Shown: positions 11,901 to 25,935 of the stretch, piece by piece
Layout: every line of letters starts with the position of its first letter
How positions within the stretch are numbered: position 1 is the stretch's first letter
Notes under the pieces: generated by a model
What the model was told of the DNA's origin: nothing
Database searches by the model: none
What the model saw: the letters and a program-made list of their open reading frames with translations, nothing else
Assembly (NCBI GenBank): GCA_002914845.1
Contig: JXTC01000252.1
Coordinates: 76,433-140,432, forward strand
From: Trema orientale
Taxonomy: Eukaryota; Streptophyta; Magnoliopsida; Rosales; Cannabaceae
Reading direction: 5' to 3'
DNA length: 64,000 nucleotides
Translations under genes and position numbers: made by a program

Positions 11901-13661
11901 GCATTTCATTGACCTCAAAGGCTAAAAATTTCATTTTTTAATAAACATTACATTCATATCCTATGAGTAAAATGTAATTATATTAACAACCCATGTGCCC
12001 TAAAAAAGACTGAAAATTTGTTGAAATATTCATAGTTGTTTTATTCTTTTAATTTAAGCATTTCAGAAGTAATTATTTTGTTTCAAATTTAACTACTAGA
12101 TGGATGTCTATCTAATTTTTTCTTTTTTATATTTTGAAGGGTGCATTATAGTGGGAGGAGTGGAAGGAAGGAAAGAAGTATGTGAAATTATTGAATGGAT
12201 TTGGAGTACGGTGGATATTTGATAAGAAGGATTTTAGTAAGAAATATATTAGATAAGGGTTTCAAATACTCAATTTTTACCAAATTTCAGTTCCCCAATA
12301 TTTGAGAGATTTTAAGAGGGAGATACCACTCTGATGGTAGAATGATTACTCTAACTAAAATCTTTCGTCCTTCTTTCCACTTCTCCCTCTTGCCGAATAA
12401 GGAAGAGGAAATTGGTATTCTCTCCTGCCTCCTATACCGAATACAATGAGGGAAACTTCCTTTTCTCCCTCAATTCTCTAGGTAAATAAGTCTCATTACT
12501 TCCTCCCTTTCTTTCTTCCTACCAAACATAGTCTTGTAATTATCTTTCCTTTTTCATGGATACAAAAATCAGCATTAACCTTTCCCTTAAAAAAAAACCA
12601 CGCATTAACCTCTTTCACATCATAATAAATTAGTAATTCTTGAAGATTCCAACTTTACTAAAGCTGCTACTTGCTTCTTCTAATTCGCTCTTATTAAGAG
12701 GGCAAAAATGGGAAAGAAAATGATGGAAAAAGTTAGGGAACTAATACTAGTGCTATCTAAAAAAAATCCGAACTTTAAATAGTGCATGAGATTTTATATA
12801 TTATCGTTTAATTACTAAATGATAATATATTTGTTCATATTTATTTATAATTCATTAATTAAATTATGACAATCTATATATAAATAGTATTGAAAAATTA
12901 GGATAACATGTGGATATTTTAAACCGAAAAAAAAAAGAAAAAAACTTTTATTTTCTTAGAAAATGAAAGGGCATCTTCATCTTGACAGTTGGAATAAATA
13001 TGGATTTTGGAATGAAGGCTGGGATAGGTTATTAGCTTAGGTCTTCCATGAAAATGAAATTTTGTATATGCTTTATAAAGATGCATGTGCTACTTGCTTA
13101 ATGCTTCCTCCTAAGTCGTACTTACTAATTGGAAATTTCAACTTTGCCCCAATGCTCCTTTTCTTTTTCTTTCTCTGGCCAAACAAAAATCATCACGGAA
13201 TGCTCTGTATGTGATGCTGCACATGCATGTCAATTCATGTTTCCTCGCTCAACAGTCAACAGGTCGTTCAAATATTTTGCTAAAAAACAAATAAAACAAT
13301 TGCAAAAGAAATTTAGCAATTATAAGTGGAAAAAAATGTAACAATTTGTTAAAGTTTTGTATTTGTTGTACATCTTCGTTTAGGATGTTAATCGTATCTA
13401 CTTCATAGGTATTAACTCAATTTGGACAATGTCTTACACTTGTAACTCAATTTTTTTGGTAATATGTTTACCCAAAAAAAAAGAAGTTCTCTCAGTATCC
13501 TATTCCTAGGTAGGAATTTTTGAGACATTCCAAATTGATAATTTTGTAAAAGATGGGAGAAATAAATGTAATTTTACCACAATAAATAAAAAGTTAAACT
13601 TGAATTTTTACTAAGTAATAATAATATAATATATTAAAAATAAAAAATAAAGATGAGAGAG

Positions 13662-13696
<35 letters not shown>

Positions 13697-13914
13697 ACTA
13701 ATTAGATGGTGTAGTAAATATTTGGAGGGCTGTGTCTGACATTTCTGCGGATTCCCTCAACCCTTAACCCTCCCTCTCACACCTCCATAAGTACCCCCCC
13801 CTACCTTCTTCCCGCTTTTCTATTCGTCCCAAACCCAAACCTAAATCACTTTTCTTTTCGTTTTTTCTATACCCTCCATTCTCATTCTCCTTCTCTCTAC
13901 TCCCTCCTCCAACA
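11901..13914. promoter_or_regulatory. Intergenic and expansin upstream region
   Basis: No gene is seen. The 3' part is the presumed expansin promoter and leader. It holds a (GA)n tract at about 13664-13692 and a C/T-rich stretch from about 13740 up to the start codon, typical of a plant 5' UTR. A clear TATA box could not be chosen among several AT-rich runs. The segment 12120-12540 has purine-rich and pyrimidine-rich ends that resemble MITE termini, but its borders are uncertain. Confidence 0.45.
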
Positions 13915-14242
13915 ATGGCTTCCGCGACTGTGCTCTCCATTGCTTCAGTAGTAGTAGTGATGGTGGTATCTAATATGTTCGTGGTGGCTAATGCCAGAAT
14001 CCCAGGGGTTTACTCTGGCGGCTCCTGGGAACAAGCCCACGCTACCTTTTATGGCGGCAGTGACGCTTCTGGAACCATGGGTATATATATCTCTGCAACA
14101 TTTTTCGTCTTCGTCTTGCTCTGTCTTTTTTAAGTACTAGTTCATGTGTAGCTAAACCGTTTTTGCTTCTCAATGACTTAGTCCTTAGCTTTTGTTGCTC
14201 TGTTTTTAAAACCCATTTCATTTTTCTCCCTGAAACCTATAC

Positions 14243-14275
<33 letters not shown>

Positions 14276-16580
14276 ATGTAATAAGCTTATTTAGTTTTGG
14301 TTGGGTGTGAACAGGTGGTGCTTGTGGTTATGGAAATCTGTACAGCCAAGGGTACGGAGTGAACACGGCTGCTCTAAGCACAGCTCTGTTCAACAATGGG
14401 CTGAGCTGCGGAGCTTGCTTCGAGATCAAGTGCGCGGACGACCCCAGGTGGTGCCATCCCGGAAGCCCCTCCATCTTCGTCACCGCCACCAACTTCTGCC
14501 CTCCGAACTTCGCACAGCCCAGCGACGATGGTGGGTGGTGCAACCCTCCTCGCCCTCATTTCGACCTTGCTATGCCAATGTTCCTCAAAATCGCCGAGTA
14601 CCGTGCCGGAATCGTTCCCGTCAGTTACCGCCGGTCAGTTTTTCAGATCTACTCTATTTTCTGGTTCAGCTTTATTCTGACATTTCATGACCCAGATTCC
14701 TTTTAGTTTTTATTTTTACTCTTTGATACGTGGTGGGTTACTGTGTCAGACCCTTTTCTTTTCTCTTTTTTTTGGGGGGGGGGGGGGGGGGGGGGTTTGA
14801 GTTTGTATATACTCTAAAGCTCTGTTTGGTTAGTGAGAAAACTTAACAATGAAGAAATGGGGTTTAAAATTCTAATAGATAGTAAGACCTAAGGTTTCGT
14901 TGGTAGAGAGGAAAGAAAATATGAGGCTAAAAGAAAATTAGGAAGAAAAGAAAATGTGTAGAATAGGATAAAATGAAATGAAAGTTTTTCTAATTTAAAA
15001 AGATAATTTTATTTTTAATATTACTATTGTTTAAAATTAAGTATATGGTAGTTTTGTAATTTAATTTATTAATTATTAATAGAACTTTTTTTTTATTTTC
15101 TTTCTACGCTTGTGTGAAAAAAGTTTGTGCGGATTTATTATTTTTTTTCATTTCACTTTTTTCTCTTTTTTTTTTCTTTTCTTTCGTTTTTTCCTCGTTC
15201 TAAATAACTTAATTTTTAATCTTACTCTACTTTTCTATTAAATTTTTTCTTTCCTACCAAACATAACCTAAAAGATTTGATAACAATGCCTTTGCCTTTC
15301 CTAAGTTTAATTAATATTAATATTAAGTCTTAGAAAAAGGGTTATGAAGGCAGTGCAGTGACTCCAGTGGGTAAATTTATTTAGAAATATACGTACGTGC
15401 GTGTTCCTAGAAAACTTGCGGCAGAAAATACTGAATTTTCTCGGGAAACAAACAAGTGGACCGACGACAGAATCTTATCAGCAGCTGTTGTAAATTAGCT
15501 TAGCCAGTCCAGTGTTAGTTTGGAATCCGTCACGGCTTTATGTCATTTGCCCCCCCACTCCTGATACAGCCACTGGAAATCCGCCTCTCCTTTTTCTTTT
15601 AATCTTTCCGTTACTCTTTTTGGCTCAGTTTCCTAATAGAATGACTAAAATACCCTCCACCCTTTGCCAAACACCGTCCTCCCTCGCAGGGGGCCTTTTC
15701 GGTAATTCGCTCCTACGCGAGAACCAGGAGCCCCGGCCCACCATTCTACTCTGCTCTACTCTACATCAAACCCAACCCACCCTGGACTGATTCGTCAAAT
15801 CCACGATGTGCCTCGAACAATGAGAGGTCGTTGGTTTGTTTCGTAGTTTTGTCATTTTTCTGGGGCTATTAAAGTTCAGGGAAAAAAAAGGGCCGACATG
15901 AAGGATAGAATCGTCATTTCACGCCGCTCAATTTTTCCCGGAAAATCAGGCTTAGAAATCAGAAAATCCGATTCATATTTTCACGCCCTACCACGCGTGT
16001 CTTGGGTCACTACTCATCCCATCATCAATGTTGAAAAACTTTTTTCGAATTCCACAAAAAAAAAAAAAAAAAAATCACGGTCAAAACTCAAACCCTAGCT
16101 AGAGGAGGTAGAGGGTGTGACTCTTAACTCTAACTGTGTTATTTAAGTGATTTATTTATTAAAAAAAAAAATGTAGTTTAACCGCGGTAAAAATAAATCC
16201 AGCAATTTTTTACCCAACAAAACTGTAATCTTGATTTCGAATTTTTCACTGTTGTGAGTGGTTGTTACAGGGTGCCATGCAGGAAGCAAGGTGGGATCAG
16301 GTTCACAATCAACGGTTTCCGTTACTTCAACCTGGTTTTGGTCACCAACGTCGCGGGTGCAGGGGATATCGTGCAGGTGAGCGTGAAGGGAAGCAAGACC
16401 CAGTGGATGCCCATGAGCCGTAACTGGGGCCAGAACTGGCAGTCCAATGCCGTCTTAGTGGGCCAGGCCTTGTCATTCCGGGTTCGGGCCAGCGACAGGC
16501 GGACCTCCACTTCAATGAACATCGCCCCGCCCAGCTGGCAGTTCGGTCAAACTTACGTTGGAAAGAATTTCCGAGTCTGA
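13915..16580 (+). CDS. EXPA: Alpha-expansin (EXPA3/EXPA9 type), three exons
   Basis: Secreted wall-loosening protein that acts non-enzymatically between cellulose and xyloglucan at acid pH (family knowledge). Exons 13915-14080, 14315-14633 and 16271-16580, joined at GT-AG introns in phases 1 and 2, give 264 aa, normal for EXPA. Residues 1 to about 27 are a signal peptide (hydrophobic VVVVMVV core, cleavage near VANA/RIPG). Domain 1, a GH45-like barrel, has [15 protein letters not shown], the cysteine series [12 protein letters not shown] and the HFD motif in [11 protein letters not shown]. Domain 2, a CBM63 fold, has [10 protein letters not shown] and [15 protein letters not shown]. The start is the first ATG after a C/T-rich leader and fits the signal peptide. 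Two introns at these positions are usual for EXPA. Intron 2 is unusually long (1637 bp) and carries a MITE. Assignment to EXPA3/9 rests on residue similarity and synteny. Confidence 0.96.
14774..14795. repeat. G22 homopolymer in expansin intron 2
   Basis: An uninterrupted run of 22 G on the coding strand lies about 140 bp after the exon 2 donor. Its true length is uncertain because such runs are prone to sequencing and replication slippage. A G-quadruplex in the pre-mRNA is conceivable but unproven. Confidence 0.9.
14893..15268. mobile_element. PIF/Harbinger (Tourist-like) MITE in expansin intron 2
   Basis: A 376-bp non-coding element has inverted ends: left GGTTTCGTTGGTAG then GAAAGAAAA, right reversed GGTTATGTTTGGTAG then GAAAGAAAA. 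TAA flanks both sides (14890-14892 and 15269-15271), the 3-bp duplication of PIF/Harbinger elements. It lies wholly inside the intron and does not touch the splice sites. Confidence 0.7.
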
Positions 16581-17203
16581 GACTTGGAATGAAACCCACT
16601 CAAAGAAGAAAGTTTTCGTTTCATTTTTATTATTACTATTTTTTGTTTTACTGCCCCTATTTTCTTTTCCCCTTATTTTGTTGCTTTAAACATTTTCTCT
16701 CTTTCTTAAAAAAAGTTTCCCGCCTTGGAATTTTCCGCTATTTTCTCGGGAAAATTTCAAGTGGTGGGACTCGGAGGGAGTAAAAGTAGTAGATGGGGTG
16801 TAATGGGGTGGGGGTCTCGGTAGGATTTAAAAAATTAAACGGGAAAAGGTGGGAGAACGATATGATATAATAGGGGTAGGGAAGTCTTTTTCGTTTTCTG
16901 GTTTTGGTCAATGACTTTTTGGCCATTTCGGGGTGTCTTACTCTTTACTATTATTATTAGTGGTGTTATTTATGTCGTGTGTTTTGTTGTTAAGTGGGAA
17001 AATGGGCTGGTGAAATTTCAGAAACTAGCCATTAGTAAATGTGTTGGGGGCTGAAGCGGCTGCAAAGAGGCAAAAGAATGTAGCCCGCAGCTTCTCTTTC
17101 ATATGATATATGAGACATTGAGACATAATATAATATAATATAATATTTGAGAGTCTACTACCTTATGTTATGTGGTTTTGTTAAAATTGAGCTATGATTC
17201 ATG

Positions 17204-17239
<36 letters not shown>

Positions 17240-20200
17240 ACATTCACATTGGATGGTTGGGTTGTTTTGCATTAAAATGTCTGTTACGAAAATAAAAAGA
17301 GAATTGGAGTGAGGACTTTAATCGAACATGGGTCATGGACGAGAGGCAGTAGCAGTAGTACTATCTGATACCAACTTTCTCATAATGTGGTTGGTGCTTT
17401 GTTGTACGTCAGAAGTGGTGTTTGTGTTTGTGGTTCTACGTCATTACTGTGGAAGTGGTACAATCACGTTGTAATAATATTGCGCAAAAACAAAAAAGAG
17501 GAGTATATGTTCTTAAATTAGTGAACAAATTTAGTTCTGTTAGTAAGATAATAATGAAACTTGTTAATGATACTACGAATATGAAGTGAATTTTCTTTAA
17601 GATTGTTGTGACTGTTTAATCTTGATCAAGAAATGTAGAGTGAATTTTCTAACATTGTACAAAAGCTGTACCTAAGCTGGAGGCCTAGCCTACTGCCTAT
17701 TGCCTACTAGTAGTACTTTTTGGCCCACATTTTGTGTTCTTTTTTATTTTTCTTGCCAATTGTCGGCGCTTTTTTTTTTTTTTTTTTGTTTAATGTGACG
17801 CCAATAAGTCAAAATCAAATTATGTAATTTTGTCTCATCATTAAATATTTTGGCAAACATTAAGTAGACATTCATATATTTACTCTTTCTTTTTTTTGGT
17901 CGTTCGAATCAAAGGCGAGATAAATGTAGTAAAGATTATGTGGGTTTCTCATCATTAATTAAGGAGGGAAAATCTCAGGAAAACCCAGTACAAAATTGAC
18001 AAATTTAGAGGTATTGCCAGCCAGCCAACCAACCAACAACTCTTCAAAATTTAGCTCTAACATATTAATTCGTATTCAGAAATGAAAAATAAAACCCAAA
18101 ATTGAAGTAGACCCCTCCTTTGTCGGTAGATGTTCAGAGGAGCATGTGATGCTCCACTGGCACTGACTTGGCTATTTATTTCCTTTTCTTCGTTAAGGAT
18201 TGTATTCAGTGTTCACTTAATTTCAACTCCATTTTCGGATCCCTACTATTTGTAATTCCTCCTCCTGCATATATGCTTAATGCTTTCTCCAATGCCACCA
18301 CTCTACCACTTTGTGCTCTCATTATAACACTAGTATGTCAAATTGCAATATAGTGTCATTTTTATGCCCCAACTTTTGTTTGTTGACTTTCATTTCATCA
18401 ACTAACATAATAATCTCTTGACCTGTCATGTTATTTTGTCATTAGTTAGTCAGAATGTCACCAAGTTGATGGAAAACTACTTAAATATCATTAGTGGTGA
18501 TCACGGTTATTAGTTTTTCGACCAGCCAAAATTTGTCCTATGAAACCTTGTGTAATCTATGGACCTCAAAAGTGAAAATGTCAATTTATGATCGGTAAAA
18601 ATCTAATCATAACAGTCATCAATAGTGACACATAGCATTGTTTAGACAAAAATGGGTACAATATTGTTCTTATTTGAGGTCATCTTTTTCCTCATGTTTT
18701 AGAACTAAAGTATATGTTGCAATATTTAGCTAAGACCACCAGTTGAGGTAAATTTAACGTCACAGCGTCATTTATATACTAATTAATCGTGTACACAAGT
18801 TGCTAATTTCATAAAGGGGTCTTAATAATGCCTTCAACTTCACGATACAATGCAATACGATGAAAATTGATTTGTCTACTAGTGTGTACTTGTTGCAAAG
18901 GGACTGCAATCAATTTGTGGGCCTTTCGAATTATAGAGATTATAGAGTTGTGCCAACTTTGACAACCTATTTTCGGTCTAGCCACCAAACTAGATCCAAA
19001 TGAAACCCACGTACATTTTTTTTTTTTTTTTTTTTTTTGAGGGGAAACCCATGTATATTTTAACATCTACAAGACTACAACTTGTACATTTGGCGTACCA
19101 AAACCTCAAATACAAAAGACCCCAATTGATTCATTCTTTGGTAACTTGTTTGGCTGAAGCAACCATAGGTCGGTGCTTAGGTTCTATCTAGATAAAATTC
19201 GAGCCCAAAGGGGAGGAAGTAAACTTCGACCACTTAGCAAAAGCAAGAATGGCATTTATGCCTTATCCAATTTACTTTCCATATTCCTACAAATACTTTC
19301 GGTGTTCAAAAGAAGGGTTGCTAATAAAACTACTTTTGTTTCGAATTACCTTTGGCCGAAAGAAGAAGAAGAAGAAGAAAGATTTTTTTTCCATGTAATA
19401 TTAGATTCTTTCACAAATTGTTTTTGTGACACATTTTATTTCTTGTTTTAACTGCTAAGGTTTTCATCTGTCAATTTGCTGACAAAATGCGTTAGTTCTT
19501 GTGGTCCCAAATTGTAAGGTGTTATTTGCTGCTAATTTTAATGGATGAATAAGAAGTGATGTTTTAGTTAAGCACTATCATATGTTTGCTTTGGATGCTC
19601 TTATGAAGGCTTTCATTGTCTTCTTGTTCAGTGCTTATGTTTGGTACAGTACAATTGTACAAGCCCATTTTCTTTTCAAAAAACAACAGACATCAACTGG
19701 AAGCTGTCCTTTTAAATTGTCTATAACCCATATGGCTATTAATTTCTTGATGGGCTGAATCAGAGAGTCCACATGCTGGGGCTCCAGATCAGACTCCCAA
19801 ATATGACTATGACCCATTACTGGACAGTAAGTCCATGGGCCTCTAGTGGGCTATACGCTTTTCTTCTATGGAAAAAGGTGCCGGTGACGCAGGCATTAAT
19901 GTCCCTTTTTTGGGGGGTAACAATTAGTTGGCATGAGAGCTCTAATTTCTTGAGTTGGACTTGTTATGGGTACTGCACTGGCAAGCAATATGAGGACTAA
20001 TCTATTTATAAGTATGCAATCATAAACATGAATAGATTCTTATAGTAACTTTGTTAGTTTTGATTGGTAATGGTGACCATAAGGAACAACATAACTGAAG
20101 TTTATAGTCATACCAGATACTTATTAGATTGGTATATAGATATTTATAGGTTATTGGTTATTTGAAAGCTTCATGAAGATAATTCTCACCATTGCCGTGA

Positions 20201-20573
20201 AGCAACATCAATGGAAGCTGCTAGGATGCAACAAGATTAACCAACGTATAACGGCAATGCATTATGTGGGATCGGATTTCATGTTGTCAAATTAACTTGG
20301 TAACACCCTCATACAAGCTTGATACATTTTCTCATTGAAATGTGGTAATCTTTAACCCCATTATCAGGAATTTGCATCGTCTCAGTTCTGAGAGTACTCA
20401 GAAAGCATTTTAGAAAAAGTAGGCTGGCTTACATACATACATACATACAAGAAAACAAGAACTATACATCACGAGAACAACCTTCGATATAAACATGCTT
20501 AAACTCTAGACACTTAACAGCTTCGCCTCAACTTTGACTCAAGTCCTGACTACACTAAAACAAAAAACTTCTC
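16581..20573. other. Expansin 3' flank and intergenic region
   Basis: The first few hundred bases are presumably the expansin 3' UTR. The rest contains no convincing gene. A (TTA)n microsatellite lies at about 17210-17238, T-runs near 17770 and 19018-19038, and a (CATA)n tract near 20434-20449 in the presumed 3' UTR of the kinase. ORFs of 60-92 codons at 18168-20000 lack domains and codon bias. Confidence 0.55.
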
Positions 20574-23071
20574 CTAAGTGAAAAGTAGAGAAGCAGAGGG
20601 CCTGGGATAAGAAGCAGTGACTTTAGAACCATCCACCAAGCTGCTTCTGCAGGACTTGCGAACCTCACTATTTACATGGTGCTCTTTCTGAGTGCCTTTA
20701 GGATTGTCCTTTGAATCCTGGAGCTGCTCCAATGTTGTTACCACCTCATCCATGCTTGGCCTATACTTCGGTTCTACAGAGAGACATTGAAGGGCAAGGT
20801 TAGCTGCCTTTTGGGCCCAGCTAAGTGAGTACTGGCCTTCGAGACGAGCATCCATGACATTAAGAACTCTGCGTTTGTTGGTGAGGTATGGTTTTGCCCA
20901 CTCCACAAGGTTGTGCTGTCCAGATGGTCGGTTCTTGTCAATGGCACGTCGTCCGGAAATTATTTCTAGAAGAACGACTCCGAAACTATATACATCGCTC
21001 TTGGCAGTGAGATGACCTTTCCAACAAAAGGGGCAAGTTATAGTGAGAAGAACTGAAGAAGAAACAAGATATAGCACTTCTATTCTAAGGACTGATGCAT
21101 GCTTTTCATTGCTAAATGCACATAAAGTTCAGTAGTAAATAAAATGAAAGCTGTCAACAAGTTACCGAAAGATGAAGTCAAATCAAGAAAGACTAGTGAT
21201 GGCAAAAAGAAAAGAAATTTATTGAAGCAAAAGGATGTGGTTTCTAAAAACATGTTACTCCTGAATTGTTTTCCGAATGCATTTGCAAGCTCATGAGTAT
21301 GAGCTAAAATATTAAGTTTCGGATTTAAGATTGATTCATGAAAAATCAAAGTGGTCCATACAGATCAAGGATGCAAGAAAAGAAATCAAACATTAAATAA
21401 ATACCTGTGGCCAAATACTCTGGCGCAGCATAGCCATAAGTTCCCATCACTCTCGTAGATACATGGCTCTTGTCTCCAGTTGGCCCATCCCGTGCCAACC
21501 CAAAATCAGACAGCTTCGCGTTGTAGTTCTGAAAGAAAAGAGGGAGTGGATCGGCATATAAGATTACCGAGTGAAATCATTAAACCTGAAAAATCCATCA
21601 TAATGAAATGTGAGCAGAATAGGCTGACCAAAGTCACATACCGAATCCAGCAAAATATTTGAAGTCTTAAAGTCACGATATATGACTTTCGTTTCAGCGC
21701 CATGGAGGAAGGCAAGCCCCCTTGCAGCTCCAAGGGCAATTTTCATCCGCAGGCTCCAAGAAAGCGGCTGAAAGTGAGAACCCCCTGTTGGAACAATATA
21801 ATTTGGAAGGAATCAGCACAAAGATGAAATAATGGTTAGAATGGTTATGAGTCTATTTCTCCGAAAGAAAAGGAAAGGAAATATGGGCAGAAAAAGGTTC
21901 TGAATGAAAACAACTCACTCCTGAAAAGATGATTCTCCATGCTTCCCTTGGGCATGAATTCATACACCAGGAGTCGATGTTCATCCTCCAGGCAGTAACC
22001 GATCAACTTCACGAGATTAGGATGATGTAGCTGCCCCAGATAATTGATTTCTGTCTGCATGTTGAAATGGTGTAAATTTCCATATTATATAAGTTTCCTC
22101 ATTAAACCCAAAGATAAAAGAGGTGCTATAGCAGTAATACTGACCAGCCATTCCTTGTGACCCTGGAAACCTTCTTGATTGAGCCTCTTCACGGCAATTA
22201 CTATTCCAGTCCCAGGCTTGGTGGCTATTAGCGTATGCTCGTCAACCCAACCTTTGAAAACAGAACCAAAACCACCCTCACCTAATACACTATCCGGGCG
22301 GAAATTCCTTGTGGCAGTTTTGAGATCACCAAAGCTGAAACTCTTTATGTTAGGGGAGCTCAAGATATCATCCTCACTCCTAGGAGTCAATGGCATGGAA
22401 AATGATGAGTATTTGCCACTCGAGCTCGCACTTTTGGAATTAAACCCTTCAAGAAAACCCAATGATACACATTAACATAGATTCACATGGAAAGGAAAGA
22501 CAGAAACACACAACAAAATTTGCATCAAAACCTGAATAGACAACCAGCTATCCTTTGGGAAGAAAAAAACAAAGAAGCTGGACTTTCTAAAGAAAATATT
22601 ACTTTTGTGTTGAAAATCAAGCACATAGATAAACCGATCTACCATGAAGTGGAGTATAACTACTCAATTTCCACTTTTAGACTTGTTTTCCAGGAAACAA
22701 ATAACAAACGATGGTTTAGATTAGAAAACAGAAGAGGGTTTTTTTTTATTTACATATTCTATAAAAGGAAATGAATTATGCATGCACCATTCTCAACAAC
22801 ACAGAGTAAAATCAAATTCTTCTAAAGATCAAAATTCAAAAGCAATATGATGAACCAAATGATTCATAAACAACAACCAATCTCGTCAAATAATTAGAAG
22901 AAAATAAGGAAAGTAAGAATTTGGACATTTTGATCAAAATAAAGGTCAATGAATCATTATAAAGAAAGTTTCCTTGATGAATTAACGATAGAAATACAAA
23001 GGAGAGCCTTAGCAGCTACCTGTATTTGAAGGGCTTTCAGCCTTAATTCGGTTGCTCCAACAAGCCCCCAT
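20574..23071 (-). CDS. PBL11: Receptor-like cytoplasmic kinase, subfamily VII (NAK/PBL11-like), six exons
   Basis: Ser/Thr kinase expected to act at the plasma membrane in receptor-kinase signalling. Minus-strand exons: 23071-23020, 22446-22145, 22054-21919, 21784-21642, 21528-21405 and 21016-20574. They total 1200 bp, or 399 aa, with consistent GT-AG borders and phases. The N-terminus [10 protein letters not shown] offers Gly2 for myristoylation and Cys4 for palmitoylation. The kinase domain runs from about residue 70 to 350. It has the glycine loop [11 protein letters not shown], the VAIK-equivalent lysine in [10 protein letters not shown], the RD-type catalytic loop [15 protein letters not shown] in [10 protein letters not shown] and the activation loop [17 protein letters not shown]. 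The tail ends [11 protein letters not shown], like APK1 and NAK proteins. All catalytic residues are present, so it should be active. PBL11 rather than PBL9/10 is inferred mainly from the N-terminus and from NAK lying beside PRT6 in Arabidopsis. Confidence 0.93.
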
Positions 23072-25935
23072 CAGAACACACCTCTTTCCCCAACCTCAAA
23101 ATTCAAGTATACGAGGAAAACCAAAAGAACCCAAAACCAAAAATCTTAAGATGAAGCAGAGAAGCTGAACAAAGAACCTAAGTAAATCCGTGAAAAAAAA
23201 AACAAAAAACAAAACAAAGGGTCTTGTGCCCAGCAGAACAGAGATTCTTTGTCTTCCTTTTCACCTTCTCTCTCTGCGTGAAAGATGGGACAAATTGCCA
23301 ACTTGCTCTTTACTCACTTTTCCAAGGAAAAGACAGATAAAAAAAAACCCAAATACAAAAAAAGATCACACTTTCAAAGTTATTTTTATTCTGAAACTCA
23401 GATCCTTAGCTACTGTGAGCTAGTGGAGATGATTGAGCTCTAAAATTAGGTTTCAGAGAGATCTTTGATAAACACTTTTTGGGTACCTTTTTTCTTCCTT
23501 GGAGTGCTTTGCTTTTTGGATTAGAAAGAAGAAGGTACCAAAAAGTGAAGAAAAAAAATGGGGTCTTTGCCATTTGGGCTTTTTCTTGGTGGCCTTTTTA
23601 GACCTTAGCCAACCATGGAGGCATAGATGGTTGACTTGCTTTTTAGCCTTGTCTTGTCTTCTTATTCCCAACCCAACTACCCCATAACCAAATTATTGAA
23701 AATTTGGTCTTTTAATTATTTGGTACTGGTAATTAACATATTTAGAGGTTAAAGATTCTAACTTTGATTTTTAAGATATATGAATTTGATAAGAAACTTT
23801 ATAGAACCATCCTAAAGGATTTTTTTTCCTTTTTTTTTTTTTGATGTGATGGAATCAATTGCCTGTAAATTAAGGTGCATGAATATGCTTTAGTTGAGGT
23901 TTGATTTGTATGTATGTGGGTATATAGTGTTGAATTTTTTTTTCTTTGCAGTGCTGTGTTGGATTCTCATAATGATTAATCAATGGTATTGGTGTCAGAC
24001 TGAGACTAGGCCCTAAGGAATATAGACAATGATTTAGTCAATCCTTAATCAAATAAACAAATTTTTATGTACTATTTTATTTTATTCTTTTGTTATCTCT
24101 TTATTGGGTTAAAACAGCAGACCGTCAAGGATGTGCAGCGTTGACCACAGCCGGCTTGGAATGGCGACCATTTAATACTGTAGCGAAGATTCCAGATTGT
24201 AAAACTTCATTTTCGTTGTTTAAATTTTACTAGTAAATAAACTTTATAAATGTTGTTAGTAAAAAGAATAATTCGAATTTATAAAATACCTATTTCTAGG
24301 TCAAAAAAGAAAGATCCGTACGTGGAATGAATTGATATAGATTGCATATTCATCTTATACTATAACACCACTAAAAGAGTTATGAAATGTAACTATAAAT
24401 AGACATATTTTTTAGTTGCGTTTGACAATGTTAACATTAATAAAATGAAATGAGGTGCGGAATATTATTTGAAATTATCAAAAGACATTTTAATTTTTTC
24501 TAGAATCGGCTGACAAGTATTCTGAAATGTCCTATTCATGTTCATATAACTCAAATTTGAGTCTTGTTTATATATTTTACAAGTAGAGACTTAGACAACT
24601 GCTTGAATTGTATAATGGCAGAGCCGACCATTGGACAATATTAATTGCGTACTAAAACTTTATATTTAAGATATTATAGATTAACATGTCGCCTTCTATG
24701 GATAAAATTTTGTTGTAAGAGAGACTGAAGTATTCTAAGGAGATTGATGTAATTTTATTTATTTGCAATGTATGAATTCAAAACTAAATTTTACTATACT
24801 TTTCCGCATAAATACAAAATGAATTAAAATAATTTAATCATGAAAGAAAGTAAGAAACGAGAAATGGGTCAAGCAAATGTCCTATTTTTTTTTCCATATA
24901 TATTCTATTTTAGAATTCAAACCAATGTCCTTTTCTTTATTTTTATTATTTATTATTATTATTATTTTAATCTGAGGGTGGAGAAGCTGTAGTTCAGAAA
25001 TACATGCATGTGAGGAAAAATCCTACATATTTTTATTACACATGTTTTATTCTCTGTTTGGATTCTCATCCCACCATTCATACAGTTGAACATTAAAAAA
25101 TTACACTAAACAAGCATTAAATTGATCTTCCCTCCTAACTTGGAATATTTATTACCATAAAATTATGGAATTTTGGTCGATAATTAATGATTTTTTGGGT
25201 CATGACTTTTGGAGAAACAATAAACATATAAGACGAGGATATGGACGGCAGAAAGAAAATCAGCCATAATAATTGAGGCAAATCACATATATATGATCAC
25301 ATCTCATCATCTTCTTACTGTTCACGCAAATATAAGGTCCCCACGTTGGGGTCCAAACCATCTACACGCTTAAGTAGACTCTCAATTTTCATTGCCATAA
25401 ATTATTAATGAAAAAAAAAAAAAAAAAAGAACAACAACAACAGCAACCAAAAAACAAACAAACTCTAATTAATTTATCCCACATGGGAGAGAGTCTGATT
25501 CAAAATATAAAATGTTAGAAAGTAACAACGTTCATAACATTAAAATATTTAACATTGCTGCACTTGATTAATTTTCATATTTTTTCGGGCTGGGAAATCG
25601 GAACAAAGAAAACAAAAAGGCTCTTTCAGTATTGTATTTTTGGTGTTGCCATCTAAACTATGTTTCAACCAAATTGGATGCTAATAATCTTCTTTTTCTT
25701 TCGTGAAATGGACCGGATAGTAGTGTTTGGGAGTCAGTTATTTTTTTAGTAGTTTTTTTAAAAATGATTTTTCTAGTAACTTTTTTTTTCAGTTGACCTT
25801 TTTAGGATTTTTTTTTTTTTGTGTGTGAGGTAAATAAATAGGTTTTCCAAATTACCACTGTGAGAAACTAAAGAAAAACGACCCAAAAAAGTTTCTCTCT
25901 AACTTTTCCAACTTATTGGTTAAAATGCTTTTTTA
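23072..25935. other. Kinase 5' leader and promoter, then intergenic sequence
   Basis: About 23072-23550 is the likely 5' UTR and promoter of the minus-strand kinase. Beyond it the sequence is AT-rich with A and T runs (for example an A-run starting near 25410). No coding signal was found. Confidence 0.5.

Noticed and set aside
14328-14559. Minus-strand ORFs inside expansin exon 2
   Set aside because: They are antisense shadows of a GC-richer exon; the plus-strand reading is a complete expansin domain.
15512-16098. ORFs of 92 and 66 codons within expansin intron 2
   Set aside because: They lie between well-supported splice sites, have no homology I recognise and end in homopolymers.
19635-20000. 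ORFs in the intergenic region between the expansin and the kinase
   Set aside because: No domain, no codon bias and no splice structure linking them to a larger gene.
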